The notes under the pieces: model-generated
Database searches by the model: none
The model's input: the letters and a program-made list of their open reading frames with translations, nothing else
Told to the model about the DNA's origin: nothing
In this document: positions 59,140 through 64,000 of the stretch, one piece after another
Position numbering within the stretch: the stretch's first letter is position 1
Layout: each line of letters starts with the position of its first letter
Source: Opisthorchis felineus
Taxonomy: Eukaryota > Platyhelminthes > Trematoda > Opisthorchiida > Opisthorchiidae
Length of the DNA: 64,000 nt
NCBI GenBank assembly: GCA_004794785.1
Contig: SJOL01008653.1
Location: 281,636-345,635, forward strand
Direction: 5' to 3'
Made by a program: the position numbers and the translations under genes

Positions 59140-62100
59140 CGTCAACATTTCTGTCAACAGCAAAAAACTGGTGTGACGCACCAAAACATCAGTTGTCCGA
59201 AACAGCTGAACACAAGTAAGATAAAGTAGTTAAAATCAGAATTTTTATTCAGCACCGGTTCATTCGCCGCGGAGAACACCTTGCAAAAGCATTGAGAACT
59301 TAATCGGCGAAAAACGAAAGCAGTCGATTTGTTCAAGAAAACCTTGAAAGCAACACATTATTACTATGAATAACATAAAAAAACAGGTGCTTTCAAACAG
59401 CTGCAGAACGTCCGAGAGTATGGGAAGTAAAAAACTGCGGAAATGAGGATGGTCCTTTTAGAGACCCTGTTTCCAAAGGAACCTTGTATGGTTTGGTGGA
59501 ACATCAGGATACACGAAGACATGATAATTTTCACGGAGCGGTATATATGACGGCAAATATTATAGACGGTGTGAGACATTAGCAATCTGGTACAACTGAC
59601 AAGTTGATACATTTGAATGGTGATGCGATCTACAAAGTTGAGTGCATTTTTTTCTGTTTTAAGAAATATGGCCGAGTGAGGGTTGTTTTAATTCCTAATA
59701 CCTATTTATTGGGCGCCGAAAGGTTAGTTTTTTTTACTGACAGGTGTAAAGGAAAAACAGCGCTATCAAATAATGGGCTTCTGATATTTCTATGCCCACA
59801 TTTTAGATGGTATGCTCAGAAAACCTCATTTTAGGCTTAGGGGACTGGGTTCGAGCCCCGGTTTAATTCAGCAATTTCAAGAATTTGACCGCAGCATGCA
59901 CATATTCTGTTGCAGAACAAGCTTAGACTCTGGACATCTTCCTGTTTTCCGGGACTATGTTCAATCTGGTCAAGTTGACAAGATGGGAATAGTCCGCACA
60001 TTTTTTCATTCCAAGATATAGTGTTAACGGATCTAAAGGAGCTGGGCATTTTACTTAAAATCATATTAGCAACATAGGCTTAGTAATTACCGCTTGGTAC
60101 TGCCTTCGACAATAACACTCGTGATTAAATCCTAGGTTGACTGCCTCTAGCTGCTCCCATAACACCAAGACATAACGCTATGTACACGGACCGAGCACAA
60201 GTTCGAAAGAGTGCACACCTGTGTGACCCAAGTCACAGCCCCATGTCTGCTGTATGTTCAAATGTCGAGTGAAACGGATTAAAAACCGGACCCATACCCA
60301 CATTTATTTTCCGGTGCATCCAGCCACCCACGTGATCTACGCTACGGCCGTCTTGTCCTTTCTCACGTCACCCTCAGTTCGCTCGACGAATGTCCAACAA
60401 GTCGGTCAACGGCCTGCCAAGCTAGTGACCACCGTAGGCTCAGACTATCTCGACATGTCACGCGACTCTCTAGGTCAACTAGAGGAACTTGTCTGGTCCC
60501 AGTGCCTTCGAGCCGAAGCAAAACAGCCGCACGAAGCGTGGAAAAATGCTTAGCCCTTGAAGCTGTTGACAGTGGACTTAGCAGGACGGCCTATCCAAAG
60601 TTGGCTACCAATCACGCGCGGCGGTGGTACCAACCAGCTGAAGATACTTCCTGCGGCTCCTACTGAAGAACAAAACGTGATCAAAATTACACACTTCGTA
60701 CGACTATGGGCATTTATTAGACACTTTGAGGATTGCAGTCGTCAGTTTGATACAAATCCGACAAAAAACGTCTGCAGCTGTGATGTCTTTGGGTAAAAAA
60801 CCCTAGGGATAGAATCCGACGTCAGGAACAGCCGAAGTGACTATGAACTGAATCTTTTGCAAATGAAATAAACATAAACCACGGCAAAAATCCGACTCCT
60901 AACATTTTGATTGACTCAAGCAAATCCAGATGAACTAATTAAGGCGTTAGCACGTCAGTCTTCAGTGGGAATGGTAGTTATGGACAAGCAGTGTTTGATG
61001 CTTCATCTGTCACTATACAGTCATATCAATTAAAGTGCCCGGGTGGGACATAATATCACTCGACCTTTCTTCCGCCGAACATTTGTCACTTACAGATGGC
61101 AAACCGATGTTTCCAGCAAATGTGTATGAAATCAGATGATGGTGTCGGATCGATTCAAGATTTTTAACTTGTCCTTTTACATACGTAGAGATAAAGAAAG
61201 GCCAAGAAATACGGGAGGACTAATTTTGAGGCCACTGCGACTTCTGAACATTTCATGCCTGACTCAGGTGCAGCAGTTTTTACTGTTGGAATTTTCACCA
61301 CTACGAGGCGGTCGGTATGCCGTAAGATGAGTACAATTAACTTGTCAATCATTCACTAAGTAGATGCTTTTTACTGAGCTGGATGAACACATCTAAACAG
61401 AGGTTTTAATTATGTTGAACACCTGCATCCATTCATGTACACCATACACGTTTCTTCGCAGACAACAACACTCTGAGACACTCAAACAACTCATTCCTTC
61501 AAGGTTTCGTTTGCTTGTAAGTTCAGCCCAAAACAAACAACATAAAATTATGGGAAGTAACCTCGCTTACCATGATAAGTGGACACGGAAACCCCAAAAC
61601 AGACATTCTCCTCGACCGTTCGACTTGCCTTCACTTGTTTAGAATAAGCAAAACTCGGTACTTTTCGCCGAGTGCAGCTAGAACAGAACCTAAAACTGCA
61701 CACTCAGGTGATACTGTATGAAGGTGAAAATCGCTCTCGTGGAGGAGTCGCGCTGTGACAAAGTGGATTTTCAGAATGAAAGTGTTCCATAGGTGGAAAT
61801 TCCTTACACGAAATGAGTAGTTTATCTCTAAGACGCTGTTTCAGAACTGGAATATCGGGTCGTTAAAGTCACCTGTGCTTATAATGAATAGGAAGTCCCA
61901 TCGGAAATCGATGGATAGTTACTAAAAAAAGATGTAATGTACAAATGAAGCGGTACTGAAGCTAGATTAGTGCTTCAAGAATATCCCTTAAATAGGTGGT
62001 TGAAAGCTGAAAATTTCGGAATCCCTACCAAATAGTATACAGTATAATGTGCTTCACCTCAGAAAACGGAAATGGTGGGTTCGTAACCCATCGACATAAG

Positions 62101-63980
62101 CGTATTTCTCGGTCATACGAATGGCAAAATAGGCTGCCACTATACTTGTGTAAATGACGTATTCACGAGTTAAGATAACCCAGGCTTTTTTGTGACTCTT
62201 TTTTTCTAATTCTGTTCCAAAAAACATTAATTAAGGGGGTTAGCACGAAAAGCGAAGTGGATCTATACTTGTTTCTAGTATAGTAAGATACCATCACTCA
62301 ACCACTCAAGTAAAATTGGGGTACAGAATAACACTTCAGCTGAATCAACAATTGATCATCGAGACAGGTTGATATAATAGCAATTCATTCAACGAAATAG
62401 CCTCCTGTGAAAGGCTGGGAAATAGAGGCTTGGGCAGCACTTCGACCGATCTATGATGACAGCAAATGGAGGGCCCTCGACTCGGTGAAGCTTTGTGTTG
62501 TTTACTATCTACTCGTCTAATGCGATTACCCTTACCGGTATGACAGGAGACAACAATACACAGGAATCTCTTTTTGTATTTCTACCGCTACTGATTCACG
62601 TAGCCTTAAACCACCTAAAACCGAAAACAGTTATCAACCTAGACTCGTTTCTGGGCGATTGATCTACCATTCTCAGGGGAACTATAGGTTTACACAGTGT
62701 ACAGATAGAAACACGATGAAAATATCTCTCATTGTACCCACCTTACTGATAATTATAGAGCCGTTTTGTTGCGCAAGTAATAAATATAATCCCATGCCCC
62801 AGCTAGAGCATTAGAATAACATAAAAGTATGTATGCCATCGATCTGTTCAGTAACACGTGGGTGCCCCTAACCAGTGTCATATGACTACCATGATCACAC
62901 CACACACATTTAGAAACCTGAGTAGGCTTGTTTGGTCAAGGATCAGATCAGTGCGTCAATGCTACATTCATGCTGAAGTGAACAGGAATATGACTGTATG
63001 CCTCGTTGTTACACTCAAGGTAGACCATTTTTAGTCCTATCTGTACGGCTCGGTTGATCAGACCAAGCTACTTTTTGCGTCGGTGAGAATAGCTAACCGA
63101 AAACAAGTTGTCAGATCGAAGCAACTTGTCTGGCGCCAACCACCATAACAAGTGTTTTTGGCTCATTCCAATAAGTGAATTATGTAGAACTATTTAAATA
63201 TCGCTCAGTTTTCAGTTTGGATAACCATAATTCATAGAGAAACTTTGGAAACTAAACTTAATGTTAAGAGAGGAAACAATTTTATCTGCTTGTAAAACGT
63301 CTTTCCGAAACTGCCTTCTTCCAGCAAAACGTCACTGAGGAAAAGGTACTTCTTATTCCACCTAACAATTAATAACCGGAGTACAGAGGTGGGGATAAGT
63401 ATTTCCACTTTGCTGCCGCCAGTAAGCAAACAAAAATTTTATTCAGCGTTACCCTTGATCAGCTTTCATCAGTCTCTCGGAAAGTATCAAAACACACATG
63501 CCAAGTTGACAATTTACCGATCAGTTGTCGTGCCTAAGCATTCTGCGATGTACTCATACCGATATAGAGAACTCTCATACTTGTTGGCCAGACACCCTGG
63601 TAAGGTTTTATGCCGACTAGCCATAGCACCAACGGGGGACTCGAGTTCCGGTCATTACAATGAAACCCACATAATAGACCTCACAGGGCTATATGACAAC
63701 TAGTAATAGTTTCCAAAGCAAAATATTGAAAAAAGCGCACTGTTCTTTGCTGAGATTTGCGGGATCAGCAAAAACCTATTGTATACCGCGTTGTTGAAAA
63801 CGAATGATGTATTCCACTACAATGATCAAGTGACTACCAACAAAAAAGAATGTAGCCTGAGGACAGGGTCTGTGAGGTGAATTGGTAGCGAGTTCACGTG
63901 AGAATGACTCACGGTGTTTCCTTCCAAACGAATCTACTCTGAATGTTACTGCATCTAATGGTAGTTCCTTAGACAGTGAC
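59140..63980. other. Unidentified 3' stretch
   Basis: Apart from a tRNA-like box B near 59.85 kb, I see no named element. Open frames of 99 and 79 codons (60254-60796, +) lie in a CpG-richer patch, and a 104-codon frame lies at 63389-63703 (+). Their proteins have no domain I recognise and no splice-flanked conserved block. Confidence 0.45.
59802..59870 (+). repeat. tRNA-like fragment (box B only clear)
   Basis: GGGTTCGAGCCCCGG (59848-59862) is a good T-arm/box B. Upstream ATGGTATGCTCAGAA is a poor box A and there is no closed acceptor stem. Probably a SINE remnant; weaker than the 32825 copy. Confidence 0.4.
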
Positions 63981-63983
63981 GTT

Positions 63984-64000
63984 TATATATATATATATAT
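63984..64000. repeat. (TA)n dinucleotide run at window end
   Basis: TATATATATATATATAT runs to the last base; the full length lies beyond the window. Confidence 0.95.

Noticed and set aside
60254..60796. Two adjacent frames (99 and 79 codons) as a two-exon gene
   Set aside because: No splice sites linking them, no recognisable domain and CpG-rich composition; not supportable.
1..64000. CRISPR array, prophage, operon or bacterial genes
   Set aside because: Spliceosomal introns, LINEs and SINEs show this is animal nuclear DNA. No regularly spaced direct repeats other than microsatellites were seen.

Overview
The window is nuclear DNA of an animal, most likely a digenean fluke (trematode). It holds a conserved WD40 gene broken into small exons by introns of 1.9-7.5 kb. 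It also holds many decayed APE-type (RTE-like) LINE copies of the kind common in flukes, several tRNA-derived SINE pieces, and moderate GC content. Species is inferred and cannot be fixed from sequence alone; Fasciola, Echinostoma, Paragonimus and the opisthorchiids would all fit.

The one gene I can support is on the + strand from 4608 to 33817: the C-terminal WD40 propeller of the TBL1X/TBL1XR1 (Drosophila Ebi) co-repressor adaptor. I find seven exons (4608-4671, 12184-12281, 15781-15841, 22385-22506, 24441-24643, 30253-30418, 33716-33817). Each has AG/GT boundaries, and intron phases agree throughout (1, 0, 1, 0, 2, 0). Together they give 816 nt, 272 codons, with no stop, covering the end of WD repeat 2 to most of repeat 8. 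The LisH/F-box-like N-terminus and first WD repeats must lie upstream. The last ~8 codons plus stop were not found.

Region by region: 1-4607 is intron with one SINE. Intron 4672-12183 carries a 2.4 kb minus-strand LINE, an unclassified repeat and a SINE head beside a LINE tail. Introns 12282-15780 and 15842-22384 are almost featureless. Intron 22507-24440 has a SINE head and a LINE 3' end. Intron 24644-30252 has two LINE pieces, one with a clear YADD reverse transcriptase core. Intron 30419-33715 has a 2-base N gap, a second copy of the unclassified repeat and the best SINE.

Downstream of 33817 lies a cluster of four LINE copies (34.2-39.3 kb), then a 1.4 kb strand-asymmetric block (39.85-41.25 kb) and an inverted pair of dispersed repeats (44.2 and 46.1 kb). 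After these come a possible decayed ligand-gated channel fragment (53.2-53.9 kb, minus), a pentanucleotide microsatellite (54.1-54.5 kb) and an imperfect palindrome (58.9-59.1 kb). From 46.3 kb on I see no convincing gene. No operon, rRNA gene, functional tRNA gene or CRISPR array is visible.
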